Shown: positions 1 through 7,838, counted from the stretch's first letter. The stretch is 16,458 bases of DNA from Prolixibacteraceae bacterium (GCA_027858145.1 JAQIDF010000138.1:1-16458), one strand, 5' to 3'. Notes: generated from the letters alone by a model not told the origin. Made by a program: numbers and translations.

Positions 1-1806
1 ATTGAGTCGCCCCATTGTTTTTAAGGTTTTACCGTTAATTGATGAAATCTGCCATTCGCTTTCGGGTAATTTGGTTCGATCATCAGTATATAATGCAATC
101 ACCACATAATCTTCCGACAGGGTTTCTAAAACTTCGGGCTGATCCCAAACCGTGTTTTCCATCCTTTTACAATTGGCACAAGCATGACCTTTAAACACTA
201 CGAATGCAGGTTTGTTTTGCTCTGCGGCGCAAGCTAATCCTTGCTCATAATCAAAATAACCTGTCAGGTTATAAGGCAAGTGCAATTTATCGGCATATTT
301 TGCCGGGCCGCATTCAGGAGCATTATCACTTGCGACCTGTCCCTGAGTTGATGTAGCTACCACAGAATGATTAGCCGATGGAGGTGGCAATAGTGATGAA
401 ATAGGTTTCAGCGGTGCACCGAGTAAACCGGTAAACAGGTAAAGTGCAAATACAAACGAAACCAAAGATAAAAGAAAGCGTCCAACGCTAAGATGCTTAA
501 TTTCGCTATCGTGTGAAAATTTTATTTTACCAAGCAGGTAAACACCCATCAGGGTAAATATCACAATCCATATTGAAAGATAAAGGTTGCGGCTAAGCAG
601 GTTGAAGCCATATACCTGGTCGATATTGCTTAAAAACTTTAAGCCAAAGGCTAACAAAATAAAGGCGAAAACAACTTTAACTGAGTTGAGCCATCCGCCC
701 GATTTTGGCATCTTCTTGAGTGCTGAAGGGAATATTGCCAGCAATGTGAATGGAGTAGCAAAAGCAACCCCAAAGGCAAACATACCCAACATAGGGCGGA
801 GTCCGCCCCCCTGTACCGCCTCAACAATTAAATAGCCAATAAAAGGCCCCGTACACGAAAATGATACGATTACCGTTGTAAGTGCCATGAAAAAAGCACC
901 AATCATGCCGCCCTGGTCAACTTTCGAATCGGCTTTATTCACCAGCCCGCTGGGTAATACAATCTCGAACAGACCGAAAAACGATAACGCGAAAATAAAA
1001 AATAAAACAAAAAATATGGTATTGGGGATCCAGTGGGTACTGAGAATACTACCAATATTAGGGCCAAAAACGCCAACCGAGAACAAAGCGCCAAGCAAGG
1101 TATAAATCAAGACAATTGAAGCTCCGAATACCAGTGCCGTTTTAATAGCTGAACGACGGTCATCGCCTCCCCGCATAAAAAATGAAACTGTCATCGGTAT
1201 CATTGGAAAAACGCAGGGGGTTAAAATGGCAGCTAAACCGGCTAAAAAAGCTACAATCAGGAAAATCCATATACTCCTCGACTCACCTTTACTAGCATCA
1301 TCATCGGAGGCTACTGATATTTGTTCCGTTTTTTTTTCTGTATTTTCAGTATCACCCAAATTGAAAACAAAGTCGGTTAAAGCCGGAGGTGTGCAGCTTT
1401 CGTCATCGCAGCTCATGTACTCTATCGAGCCTGAAAGCTCACCAACAATACCAGGGTCAGCTTCAATTTTCATCATAAACCGCACCTCATCACTAAAATA
1501 CTCCAAATCCATATTAAAGGTAGGATCAAAAACCTTTGTTGCCTCCCGTGTAGGTGCAAACCCTTTAATCACTTTGACATCAGATTTGTTTTCAAACTGC
1601 ACCGAAGTTGCAATAGGTCCGCCTTCAGTAATTTTATCAGAATACAAATGCCAGCCATCATTAATGTTAGCATCAAAATATAATTCATAAGTATTATCTG
1701 AAACTTGTTTATGATCAAACGACCAGGAAACGGGGTTTGTTAATTGCCCCACTGCGACCTGCGAAACAAATAGGTAAGAAAGTAGAAAAATGATGGTATG
1801 TCTCAT
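1..1806 (-). CDS. dsbD: DsbD-family protein-disulfide reductase (3' end beyond window)
   Basis: Inner-membrane thiol:disulfide interchange protein that carries electrons from cytoplasmic thioredoxin to periplasmic substrates. The frame is open for 602 codons from the ATG at 1806 to the window edge, with no stop. Visible in order: a signal peptide (MRHTIIFLLSYLFVSQ, about residues 1-20); an N-terminal periplasmic DsbD-alpha-like domain with a Cys pair at 133 and 138 (MSCDDESCTPP); a multi-helix membrane domain from about 180 to 440 with the two expected redox cysteines, Cys198 in LTPCVFPM and Cys318 in SFSCTGPF; a linker; and a thioredoxin-like C-terminal domain with a CANC active site (Cys543, Cys546). 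Family members are usually about 650-700 residues, so some 50-100 residues are missing at the left edge. The downstream neighbour on this strand is unknown. All three redox pairs are present, so it should be functional. Confidence 0.93.
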   Translation of the reverse strand, partial: MRHTIIFLLSYLFVSQVAVGQLTNPVSWSFDHKQVSDNTYELYFDANINDGWHLYSDKITEGGPIATSVQFENKSDVKVIKGFAPTREATKVFDPTFNMDLEYFSDEVRFMMKIEADPGIVGELSGSIEYMSCDDESCTPPALTDFVFNLGDTENTEKKTEQISVASDDDASKGESRSIWIFLIVAFLAGLAAILTPCVFPMIPMTVSFFMRGGDDRRSAIKTALVFGASIVLIYTLLGALFSVGVFGPNIGSILSTHWIPNTIFFVLFFIFALSFFGLFEIVLPSGLVNKADSKVDQGGMIGAFFMALTTVIVSFSCTGPFIGYLIVEAVQGGGLRPMLGMFAFGVAFATPFTLLAIFPSALKKMPKSGGWLNSVKVVFAFILLAFGLKFLSNIDQVYGFNLLSRNLYLSIWIVIFTLMGVYLLGKIKFSHDSEIKHLSVGRFLLSLVSFVFALYLFTGLLGAPLKPISSLLPPPSANHSVVATSTQGQVASDNAPECGPAKYADKLHLPYNLTGYFDYEQGLACAAEQNKPAFVVFKGHACANCKRMENTVWDQPEVLETLSEDYVVIALYTDDRTKLPESEWQISSINGKTLKTMGRLN

Positions 1807-1864
1807 AACCTGTGTGTGTTTTTTTTATAAATATAGTGCTTTTACCTTACTATAACTTAAGTAA

Positions 1865-1872
1865 CAAAAATA
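1865..1872 (-). promoter_or_regulatory. Possible -7 element for dsbD
   Basis: On the minus strand this octamer is TATTTTTG, a full match to the Bacteroidota -7 consensus TAnnTTTG, about 58 nt upstream of the dsbD ATG. No convincing TTTG -33 element lies 19-21 nt upstream, so the call is tentative. Confidence 0.35.
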
Positions 1873-1909
1873 GGTTTTAAGAGTTTTACCCGACGGTGAT
1901 ATTAGTCAC

Positions 1910-1938
1910 AAAAAAACCCCGCCGAAGCAGGGTTTTTT
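1910..1938 (-). terminator. Intrinsic terminator after the RNase G gene
   Basis: Read on the minus strand, the RNA has a CCCUGC stem, a UUCG tetraloop and a GCGGGG arm (one U-G wobble), preceded by an A-run and followed by a run of seven U. The C(UUCG)G closure is an especially stable tetraloop. It begins 24 nt past the stop of the RNase G/E gene and lies ahead of dsbD, so it separates the two minus-strand transcripts. Read on the plus strand, the wobble becomes a C-A mismatch, so the minus orientation is the intended one. Confidence 0.88.
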
Positions 1939-1961
1939 ATTTTTTTAGGAAGCTTACTTAT

Positions 1962-3512
1962 TTAAAAAATAATTTCTTCCATTGCTTCGTCGAAAAACCG
2001 GGCTTCAAGAAGCCCTGCATTGTCAATACCAACGACATCAATTTTTTTCATATACTTCCACCGCCATTTTCTTACGATCGAGAAAAAACCTTTTTTCAGA
2101 TATGCTTCAACATATGGGTGAACCTGTATTTCAATTTTCTTATGATCCAGATCTGAAAAAATATAATCAACCTTACTGGCAATTTCGTCAGCAAATAAAA
2201 TGGTGGGGGTAACTTTGCCTGTCCCTTTACAAGCCGGACACTCCTCGGAGGTGTCGATATTTTGTTCGGGACGAACACGTTGCCGTGTGATTTGCATCAA
2301 ACAAAATTTACTTAATGGAAGGATGTGATGCTTGGTACGATCGGCATCCATAACCTCCTTCATTCTTTGAAAAACCTTCTGGCGGTTCTCACTATCGTGC
2401 ATATCGATAAAATCGATGACGATAATTCCGCCCATGTCCCTTAAACGTAACTGCCGCGCAATTTCTTCGCAAGCAGCCAAATTGACCTCAAGAGCATTTG
2501 TTTCCTGGTTGTTACCGGCCTTAGCGCGGTTACCGCTGTTCACATCAATTACATGAAAGGCTTCAGTATGCTCGATAATTATATAAGCTCCGCTTTTGAA
2601 TGTAACAGTTTTACCAAATAAGGCTTTAACCTGTTTATCAATACCAAAAGCGTCGAACATCGGAGCTTTCTTATCATATAATTTTACGGTTTTCTTTTTT
2701 TCAGGAGCAATATTTTCGATGTATTCACTTACTTCTTCATACACCGTAAGGTCGTTTACGTAGATATTGCTAAAATCGGGATTATAAATATCACGTAACA
2801 ATGCTGTGGTACGGCTCAACTCTCCGAGCACAACAGAAGGAGGTCGCATTTTCTTCAATTTTGGCAATACCGACTCCCATTTATTAACCAACCTTTTTAA
2901 CTCCTGGTCTAAATCAGCAACCATTTTTCCTTCGGAAGCGGTTCTGATAATAACACCGTAATTATGTGGTTTAATACTTTGAATAAGCCGTTTCAATCTG
3001 TTACGTTCTTCAACGGTTGTGATTTTTTGCGAAACAGAAACTTTATCTCCAAAAGGAACAAGCACCATGTACCTGCCAGCTATCGATAATTCGGACGTTA
3101 GCCTCGGGCCTTTCGTTGAGATAGGCTCTTTGGCTATTTGTACCATTATATTCTGTCCCGAACGTAGCTGCTGTGTAACTTTGCCATTTTTATTAATATC
3201 CGGTTCCGGATGCATTTTGGCTGTAGTAAGTGTCTTCCCTTTTCGAGATAAAGCACTTTGCACAAACTTATTCAAAGTAGCGAACTGCGGGCCCATATCA
3301 AGATAATGCAAAAATGCATCTTTCTCGTAGCCCACGTCAACAAACGCGGCATTAAGTCCGGGCATGATTTTCTTTACTTTTCCGAGGTAAATATCACCCA
3401 CTGCGAACTTAGTGCCACTTTTCTCCCTGGTCAATTCTACTAGACGTTTATCTTCAACTAGTGCTATCACTATTTCAGAGGGACTAACGTCAATAAATAA
3501 TTCGTTACTCAC
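1962..3512 (-). CDS. rng: Ribonuclease G/E family endoribonuclease
   Basis: Single-strand-specific endoribonuclease for rRNA maturation and mRNA decay. At 516 residues it has RNase G size, without the long C-terminal scaffold of E. coli RNase E. The N-terminus holds an S1 RNA-binding domain (about 35-130, starting GDIYLGKVKKIMPGLNAAFVDVG) with a Lys-rich insertion near 80-115. The catalytic DNase I-like domain shows the metal-binding residues: Asp323 and Asn325 in VIDVNSG, and Asp367 in IVIDFIDM, preceded by the family stretch EIARQLRLRDMGG. The zinc-link CPAC (Cys425, Cys428) that joins protomers in RNase E is present. A basic, aromatic C-terminal segment (FFSIVRKWRWKYMKK) follows. The gene lies 136 nt behind a tiny ribosomal-protein-like gene and HU, with a strong hairpin in that gap, and is closed by an intrinsic terminator. 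Whether it is called rng or rne-like is partly convention. Confidence 0.95.
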   Translation of the reverse strand: MSNELFIDVSPSEIVIALVEDKRLVELTREKSGTKFAVGDIYLGKVKKIMPGLNAAFVDVGYEKDAFLHYLDMGPQFATLNKFVQSALSRKGKTLTTAKMHPEPDINKNGKVTQQLRSGQNIMVQIAKEPISTKGPRLTSELSIAGRYMVLVPFGDKVSVSQKITTVEERNRLKRLIQSIKPHNYGVIIRTASEGKMVADLDQELKRLVNKWESVLPKLKKMRPPSVVLGELSRTTALLRDIYNPDFSNIYVNDLTVYEEVSEYIENIAPEKKKTVKLYDKKAPMFDAFGIDKQVKALFGKTVTFKSGAYIIIEHTEAFHVIDVNSGNRAKAGNNQETNALEVNLAACEEIARQLRLRDMGGIIVIDFIDMHDSENRQKVFQRMKEVMDADRTKHHILPLSKFCLMQITRQRVRPEQNIDTSEECPACKGTGKVTPTILFADEIASKVDYIFSDLDHKKIEIQVHPYVEAYLKKGFFSIVRKWRWKYMKKIDVVGIDNAGLLEARFFDEAMEEIIF

Positions 3513-3573
3513 ATTGAATAATTTTTAGGGAGAATTAATAACAAAATGTAAAAGAACTTCTATTCTAATAAAG

Positions 3574-3610
3574 GATTAAACCTAAGAAGCATCGCAACTT
3601 AGGTTTAATC
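3574..3610 (-). promoter_or_regulatory. Perfect 13-bp hairpin between the bS22-like and RNase G genes
   Basis: GATTAAACCTAAG (3574-3586) pairs perfectly with CTTAGGTTTAATC (3598-3610) around an 11-nt loop. On the minus strand it begins 38 nt after the stop of the small basic gene and ends 61 nt before the RNase G start. The U-tract after it on this strand is poor (CCUUUAUUAG), while the plus-strand side has UUUCUUUUU but no plus gene ends here. It could be a weak terminator or attenuator for the HU operon, or a leader or processing structure for the RNase mRNA. The structure is certain; its function is not. Confidence 0.6.
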
Positions 3611-3648
3611 AATTTCTTTTTAACAATAAGTTGGCTTGCTAAAAAAGA

Positions 3649-3741
3649 TTACTTCGTGTGTTTATGACGATTTTTTCTTAATCTTTTCTTACGCTTGTGC
3701 GTAGCCATCTTATGTCTTTTCCTTTTTTTTCCGCTAGGCAT
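3649..3741 (-). CDS. Tiny basic ribosomal-type protein (bS22/mS38-like, AURKAIP1/COX24 family)
   Basis: A 30-residue ORF, MPSGKKRKRHKMATH followed by a KRKKRLRKNRHK-type tail, in which 20 of 30 residues are Lys, Arg or His. This pattern fits the very short proteins annotated in Bacteroidota as AURKAIP1/COX24 domain-containing, related to mycobacterial bS22 and the C-terminus of mitochondrial mS38, which bind small-subunit rRNA near the decoding site. The ATG lies 4 nt after the HU stop codon, so the two are almost certainly co-transcribed and perhaps translationally coupled. RNase G/E, an rRNA-processing enzyme, follows. The family assignment is from memory of the motif, not a search. That it is a real gene is supported by its composition, ATG, position and tight spacing. 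Confidence 0.78.
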   Translation of the reverse strand: MPSGKKRKRHKMATHKRKKRLRKNRHKHTK

Positions 3742-3745
3742 AATC

Positions 3746-4033
3746 TTATTTTTTTACGTTATCTTTAACTTCGTTTACAAATGTTTTTGCAGGCTTAAAC
3801 GATGGAATGTAATGTGCAGGAATAATAATAGTAGTATTTTTTGAAATGTTACGAGCTGTTTTTTCAGCTCTTTCTTTTACAATAAAACTACCAAACCCTC
3901 TAAGGTAAACGTTTTTCCCGTCAACTAATGAATCTTTTACAGTGTCCATAAAAGCTTCGACAGTTTTCTGTACTGTTACTTTTTCAATTCCTGTGTTCTT
4001 TGAAATTTCGTTTACAATATCTGCTTTTGTCAT
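3746..4033 (-). CDS. HU/IHF-family DNA-binding protein
   Basis: Nucleoid-associated protein of 95 residues that dimerises and bends DNA. The N-terminal helical dimerisation part (MTKADIVNEISKNTGIEKVTV) is followed by the HU signature at about 45-80: LRGFGSFIVKERAEKTARN, then IIIPAHYIPSFKPAKTF. The arm-tip position after Arg61-Asn62, where most HU and IHF proteins have the DNA-intercalating proline (RNP), is Ile63 here. I recall the RNISKN arm from other Bacteroidales paralogues, so it is probably a lineage trait. It is the first gene of a minus-strand unit, with a consensus-like promoter upstream. Automatic annotation often calls it IHF subunit beta; sequence alone does not settle HU versus IHF. 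Confidence 0.93.
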   Translation of the reverse strand: MTKADIVNEISKNTGIEKVTVQKTVEAFMDTVKDSLVDGKNVYLRGFGSFIVKERAEKTARNISKNTTIIIPAHYIPSFKPAKTFVNEVKDNVKK

Positions 4034-4079
4034 TGCTTAAAATATTTAATTATCAATTATTTATTCTTCATTTGGTTGG

Positions 4080-4113
4080 CAAAGATAATTCTTTTCCAAT
4101 AATTACAGCAAAA
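4080..4113 (-). promoter_or_regulatory. Bacteroidota-type promoter for the HU operon
   Basis: On the minus strand, TTTTG (4113-4109), a 21-nt spacer and TATCTTTG (4087-4080) match the Bacteroidota sigma-ABfr consensus TTTG-N19-21-TAnnTTTG. Transcription would begin near 4073, giving a leader of about 40 nt before the HU ATG at 4033. The element lies in the 107-nt divergent region shared with mutY. Confidence 0.72.
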
Positions 4114-4140
4114 CAATAATGAAATTTTTTAGTTTTATTC

Positions 4141-5229
4141 ATGATGAAGAAAAAAGCAAACACTTTGTTATTCAGCCATAAAATATCGGAATGGTACCTC
4201 AACAACAAGCGCGACTTACCTTGGCGGGCTTCTCCAACCCCATACAAAATATGGTTGTCGGAGGTTATTTTACAACAAACACGCATCAGCCAGGGATTGA
4301 GTTATTACCACAGTTTTATTGACAAATACCCTTCTGTAAATGATTTGGCCAATGCTGAAGAAGAAGAAGTTTTAAAACTTTGGCAAGGACTTGGATACTA
4401 TTCGCGGGCTCGCAACATGCTTGAAGGGGCGAAACAAATCATCCAAACACACAACGGTAAAATACCTGATAACTACCACGAACTTTTAAGAATTAAAGGT
4501 ATTGGTGAATATACTGCCGCTGCAATTGCCTCCATTGCTTACAACCAAACTGTTGCCGCTGTCGACGGTAACGTTTCAAGGGTTATGGCCCGTTATTTTG
4601 GTATTTCGGAAGCCATAAATACTACACCGGGTAAAAAAAGCATTAAGAAAAAGGCCGACATTGTAATTTCATCAAAAGACCCAGGCACACACAATCAAGC
4701 AGTAATGGAGCTGGGGGCATTAGTTTGCAAAGCTCAGAATCCAGATTGTCTCCACTGCCCCCTGTCCTCAGAATGCTTCGCATTCAATAAGCAACTAACA
4801 AATTCTTTACCACACAAAATCCGAAAAACAAATAAAAGAGAACGATATTTCTACTACTTCATCATCAACGATAAAAAGTATGTTGTGCTTTTCAAAAGAA
4901 CAAAAAACGACATATGGACGAACATGTACGATTTCCCTTGCATTGAAAAAGCGCATCCATTAACTATAAAAGAGCTTTCTGATGATGGAGATTGGCAAAC
5001 AATGTTTCATGATGCTAAAGTAACTATTGAAAAAGTATCGAAAGAACACCTCCACATTTTAACACACCAACTTATACATGCTTTTTTTTTACACATCGAA
5101 ATTGATAATTTAAATGACCTGCCACCATCGTTTTTAATTGCAAAAAAACAAGAGGCCGAAGGGTTACCAATCCCCAAACTTATCGAAAATTATATCAATT
5201 CAACGGAACTGTTAAAAGTTGAATTTTAA
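4141..5229 (+). CDS. mutY: A/G-specific adenine glycosylase MutY
   Basis: Base-excision repair glycosylase that removes adenine mispaired with 8-oxoguanine. The 362-residue protein has the catalytic domain with Glu41 in SEVILQQTR, the helix-hairpin-helix LLRIKGIGEYTAAAIASIAY (116-135), and the catalytic Asp142 in AAVDGNVSR. The 4Fe-4S cluster ligands are Cys196, Cys203, Cys206 and Cys212 with the usual C-x6-C-x2-C-x5-C spacing. From about 225 onward there is a NUDIX-like 8-oxoG recognition domain (YFYYFIINDKKYVVLFKRTKNDIWTNMYDFP is its first part, beginning near 236). Two consecutive ATGs stand at 4141 and 4144; either could be used. It is transcribed divergently from HU, and a 202-nt gap separates it from ssb. 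Confidence 0.96.
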   Translation: MMKKKANTLLFSHKISEWYLNNKRDLPWRASPTPYKIWLSEVILQQTRISQGLSYYHSFIDKYPSVNDLANAEEEEVLKLWQGLGYYSRARNMLEGAKQIIQTHNGKIPDNYHELLRIKGIGEYTAAAIASIAYNQTVAAVDGNVSRVMARYFGISEAINTTPGKKSIKKKADIVISSKDPGTHNQAVMELGALVCKAQNPDCLHCPLSSECFAFNKQLTNSLPHKIRKTNKRERYFYYFIINDKKYVVLFKRTKNDIWTNMYDFPCIEKAHPLTIKELSDDGDWQTMFHDAKVTIEKVSKEHLHILTHQLIHAFFLHIEIDNLNDLPPSFLIAKKQEAEGLPIPKLIENYINSTELLKVEF

Positions 5230-5431
5230 AAATATCTTGCACTTTTTTTATTTTGATGCATTAAATCAATAAATTTGCAACGCTAAATAATCAAGCCCGA
5301 TAGCAAATATCATTTTATCGCTCGAAAAGCACTGTTCATTAAGTTTTTCGATGAAAAAAAGAAAATTGAAAGCGTTGCTTGACATATTTTGTAGTTTTAG
5401 TTTTTATTATTCATTTTAAAACTCTTAAACT
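5230..5431 (+). promoter_or_regulatory. Intergenic region upstream of ssb with a possible -7 element
   Basis: This 202-nt gap contains no convincing gene. TAAATTTG at 5270-5277 matches the -7 consensus TAnnTTTG, but the nearest TTTTG (5251-5255) is only 14 nt upstream, shorter than usual. A second poorer candidate, TAGTTTTA, lies near 5392-5399. No clear terminator follows mutY, so read-through from mutY into ssb is possible. Confidence 0.3.
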
Positions 5432-5875
5432 ATGTCAGTAAACAAAGTAATTTTAGTAGGAAATGTAGGAAAAGACCCGGATGTACGTTACCTGGACAGT
5501 GGTGTAGCCGTTGCTAATTTTCCTTTTGCAACCAGTGAGACATACACTAAAAACGGTGAAAAAGTAACCAATACTGAATGGCACAATATAGTTGCCTGGC
5601 GTGGGTTAGCCGAAGTTGCCGAGAAATATATAAAAAAAGGAAAGCAACTTTACATCGATGGCAAAATAAAAACACGCTCATACGAAGATAAAGAAGGAGT
5701 GAAAAAGTATATGACTGAAATTTACGCCGATACCATACAAATGTTGGGGCGTAAAGATGAATATGACGGCAATTCACCTTCCGATAACAACTATCAGAAA
5801 CCCGAACCGCAGTCAGCAAACAATCAGGCACAGGATTTTGATGCAAACGATTCGCCAGATGATTTACCATTCTAA
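5432..5875 (+). CDS. ssb: Single-stranded DNA-binding protein
   Basis: Binds and protects single-stranded DNA in replication, recombination and repair, and recruits partners through its C-terminal tip. The 147-residue protein has an OB-fold over about residues 1-107 (MSVNKVILVGNVGKDPDVRY; TEWHNIVAWRGLAEVAEKYIKKGKQLYIDGKI), a Gln/Asn-rich disordered linker, and the acidic-hydrophobic tail DSPDDLPF that interacts with partner proteins. Length and organisation are typical for bacterial SSB. It lies 13 nt before gldE, so it probably heads the ssb-gldE-gldD-PPTase transcript. Confidence 0.96.
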   Translation: MSVNKVILVGNVGKDPDVRYLDSGVAVANFPFATSETYTKNGEKVTNTEWHNIVAWRGLAEVAEKYIKKGKQLYIDGKIKTRSYEDKEGVKKYMTEIYADTIQMLGRKDEYDGNSPSDNNYQKPEPQSANNQAQDFDANDSPDDLPF

Positions 5876-5888
5876 AATCTTTTAACCC

Positions 5889-7220
5889 TTGGAAACAGAT
5901 AGTATTCCGCTTTTAGCCTCGTTAGGTGGGGAAATATATTTTTATCCGTTTACAATAAACATTATTGTCGGAATAGTAATACTGACTGTACTTCTAATTT
6001 GTTCAGCACTGGTGTCTGGTTCAGAAGTTGCATTCTTCTCGTTATCACCATCAAACAAAGAGGAAATTAAAGAAGGCAACCATAAATCACATCATATTCT
6101 CCGGGATTTGTTAAATGTCCCGGAGAATCTTTTAGCCACCATTTTAGTTAGTAATAACTTCATAAATGTTGGCATTGTTATTTTATCTACCTATCTGGTA
6201 CATAATTCGGTTGATTTTTCAAACGCCCCAATATGGGGGTTTGTAATTGAAGTTGTAGTTATCACTTCGCTTCTTTTACTTTTTGGAGAAATACTTCCAA
6301 AAATATATGCAAGCTATGCTTCCCTACGTTTTGCTGAAGTTATGGCCCGGCCTTTACTCCTGGCTTCAAAAATATTTTTTCCGGTCACAAAAATTCTTAC
6401 CCGATCAACATCTTTTGTCAACAAAAGAATGTCGAAATACGTCTCTAACCCTTCAATTGATGAATTATCGGAAGCACTCAAACTAACTTCCGGAGACGAT
6501 CTTTCAGAGGATAAGGATATCCTTGAGGGAATTATCAAATTTGGCTCTACAAGTGTTGATCAGATAATGACCCCCCGCATCGATGTAATTGCCCTTGATA
6601 GAACAATCCAATTTGACAGGATACTTACAATCACCAACGATTCAGCATACTCGAGAATGCCTGTTTACAACGAAACATTCGACAACATTGAAGGCGTGCT
6701 TTACATCAAAGACCTCCTTCCCTTTCTCGACCAAACTTCTGATTTTAACTGGCACCCACTTATCAGGCCACCATACTATGTACCCGAAAACAAAAAAATT
6801 GACGACCTGCTTGAAGAATTCCAGAAAGCAAAGGTACACATGGCCGTTGTGGTTGACGAATATGGCGGCACCTCGGGCATCGTAACACTTGAAGACGTAC
6901 TTGAAGAAATTGTGGGCGACATTGTTGATGAATTTGACGACGACGACAGCCTCCATGCAAGAGTTAATGATAATACATTTTTATTTGACGGGAAAATTCA
7001 ACTCAATGATTTCTTCCGGATTTGCATGCTCGACGACCACTATTTTGACAGTATAAAAGGCGAAGCTGACACCCTGGCCGGCTTATTGCTCGAAATGAAA
7101 GGCGATTTTCCGGTTACCAATGAAAAACTCTCGTACAAAAGCATTGATTTTTTTGTTGAATCGATTGACAAACGAAGAATCAAAAAAATAAAAGTTGTAT
7201 TCAACAATCCACCTGAATAA
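5889..7220 (+). CDS. gldE: Gliding motility-associated protein GldE (CNNM/CBS/CorC family)
   Basis: Membrane protein related to CorC/HlyC and CNNM transporters. In Flavobacterium johnsoniae GldE is linked genetically to gliding (gldE expression compensates for a gldB defect). The 443-residue protein has a DUF21/CNNM transmembrane domain over about 20-165 (first helix 22-45, then SGSEVAFFSLS; GEILPKI at 133-139), a CBS pair over about 225-345 (DQIMTPRIDV; MAVVVDEYGGTSGIVTLEDVLEEIVGDI), and a C-terminal CorC_HlyC domain over about 355-440. The start must be non-ATG: TTG at 5889 follows an in-frame stop at 5883, and the next in-frame ATG is residue 152, past the membrane domain. It is followed 40 nt later by gldD. 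The biochemical activity is not known; ion transport is only inferred from the fold. Confidence 0.92.
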   Translation: METDSIPLLASLGGEIYFYPFTINIIVGIVILTVLLICSALVSGSEVAFFSLSPSNKEEIKEGNHKSHHILRDLLNVPENLLATILVSNNFINVGIVILSTYLVHNSVDFSNAPIWGFVIEVVVITSLLLLFGEILPKIYASYASLRFAEVMARPLLLASKIFFPVTKILTRSTSFVNKRMSKYVSNPSIDELSEALKLTSGDDLSEDKDILEGIIKFGSTSVDQIMTPRIDVIALDRTIQFDRILTITNDSAYSRMPVYNETFDNIEGVLYIKDLLPFLDQTSDFNWHPLIRPPYYVPENKKIDDLLEEFQKAKVHMAVVVDEYGGTSGIVTLEDVLEEIVGDIVDEFDDDDSLHARVNDNTFLFDGKIQLNDFFRICMLDDHYFDSIKGEADTLAGLLLEMKGDFPVTNEKLSYKSIDFFVESIDKRRIKKIKVVFNNPPE

Positions 7221-7260
7221 CATTCGTTTATTTTAAAGCATCTTTTAATAATGTATAAAT

Positions 7261-7836
7261 ATGAACCTACGGCAAATAACGATATTATTACTCATTTCAT
7301 TTTTCATATTCGCCTGTAAAAGTAACACCTATTCACCTAAACCAAGAGGATATTTTAGAATAGAGTTTCCTGAAAAAAAATATCAGAGCTTTACGGCAAA
7401 TGCTCCTTTTTCATTCAAATATCCTGTTTATTCGAAAATCCAAAAAGACAAATCGGCAAACGCTGAGCCACACTGGTATAATATCACAATTCCCGAAAAC
7501 AACGTATCGATACATTTATCATACAAAAAAATTGACAACAACCTTAATATACTCACCGAAGACTCACGTGAGCTTGCTTACAAACATTCAATTAAAGCAT
7601 CAGCTATCAACGAAAAGCTGTATTTAAACCACGAGGAAAATGTTTTCGGAACCATTTACGAGATAACAGGCAATGCGGCCTCACCCTTTCAGTTTCACCT
7701 CACCGACAGCACCAAAAACTTCATACGGGGTTCGTTTTACATCAAAGAACACCCAAATTACGATTCATTAAAACCTGTTATCGAATTTGTAGAAGAAGAT
7801 ATTTACCATTTAATTGAAACTTTTAGCTGGAAATAA
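7261..7836 (+). CDS. gldD: Gliding motility lipoprotein GldD
   Basis: Lipoprotein required for gliding in F. johnsoniae, and part of the core gld set associated with type IX secretion. The 191-residue protein has a lipoprotein signal peptide, MNLRQITILLLISFFIFAC, with lipidation expected at Cys19. It continues with KSNTYSPKPRGYFRIEFPEKKY, the hallmark N-terminal block of GldD. The rest is a soluble domain with no catalytic motif I can recognise. It is 40 nt downstream of gldE and only 2 nt upstream of the phosphopantetheinyl transferase gene, in line with a single operon. Confidence 0.92.
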   Translation: MNLRQITILLLISFFIFACKSNTYSPKPRGYFRIEFPEKKYQSFTANAPFSFKYPVYSKIQKDKSANAEPHWYNITIPENNVSIHLSYKKIDNNLNILTEDSRELAYKHSIKASAINEKLYLNHEENVFGTIYEITGNAASPFQFHLTDSTKNFIRGSFYIKEHPNYDSLKPVIEFVEEDIYHLIETFSWK

Positions 7837-7838
7837 TT

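Noticed and set aside
799..811. C-run in dsbD as a second copy of the nagB palindrome
   Set aside because: It lacks the TAAA loop and the G-rich arm, and encodes an ordinary Gly-rich part of the DsbD membrane domain.
587..1690. Plus-strand ORFs opposite dsbD
   Set aside because: They are antisense to a minus-strand frame with clear DsbD motifs from 1806 to the window edge, and their translations have no recognisable features.
2096..3443. ORFs overlapping the RNase G gene in other frames
   Set aside because: The minus-strand 516-codon frame has all RNase G/E catalytic motifs; the others are shadows.
5351..5419. 22-codon ORF (MKKRKLKALLDIF...) just upstream of ssb, possible leader peptide
   Set aside because: Length is expected by chance in AT-rich sequence, there is no attenuator hairpin beside it, and its composition resembles no known leader.
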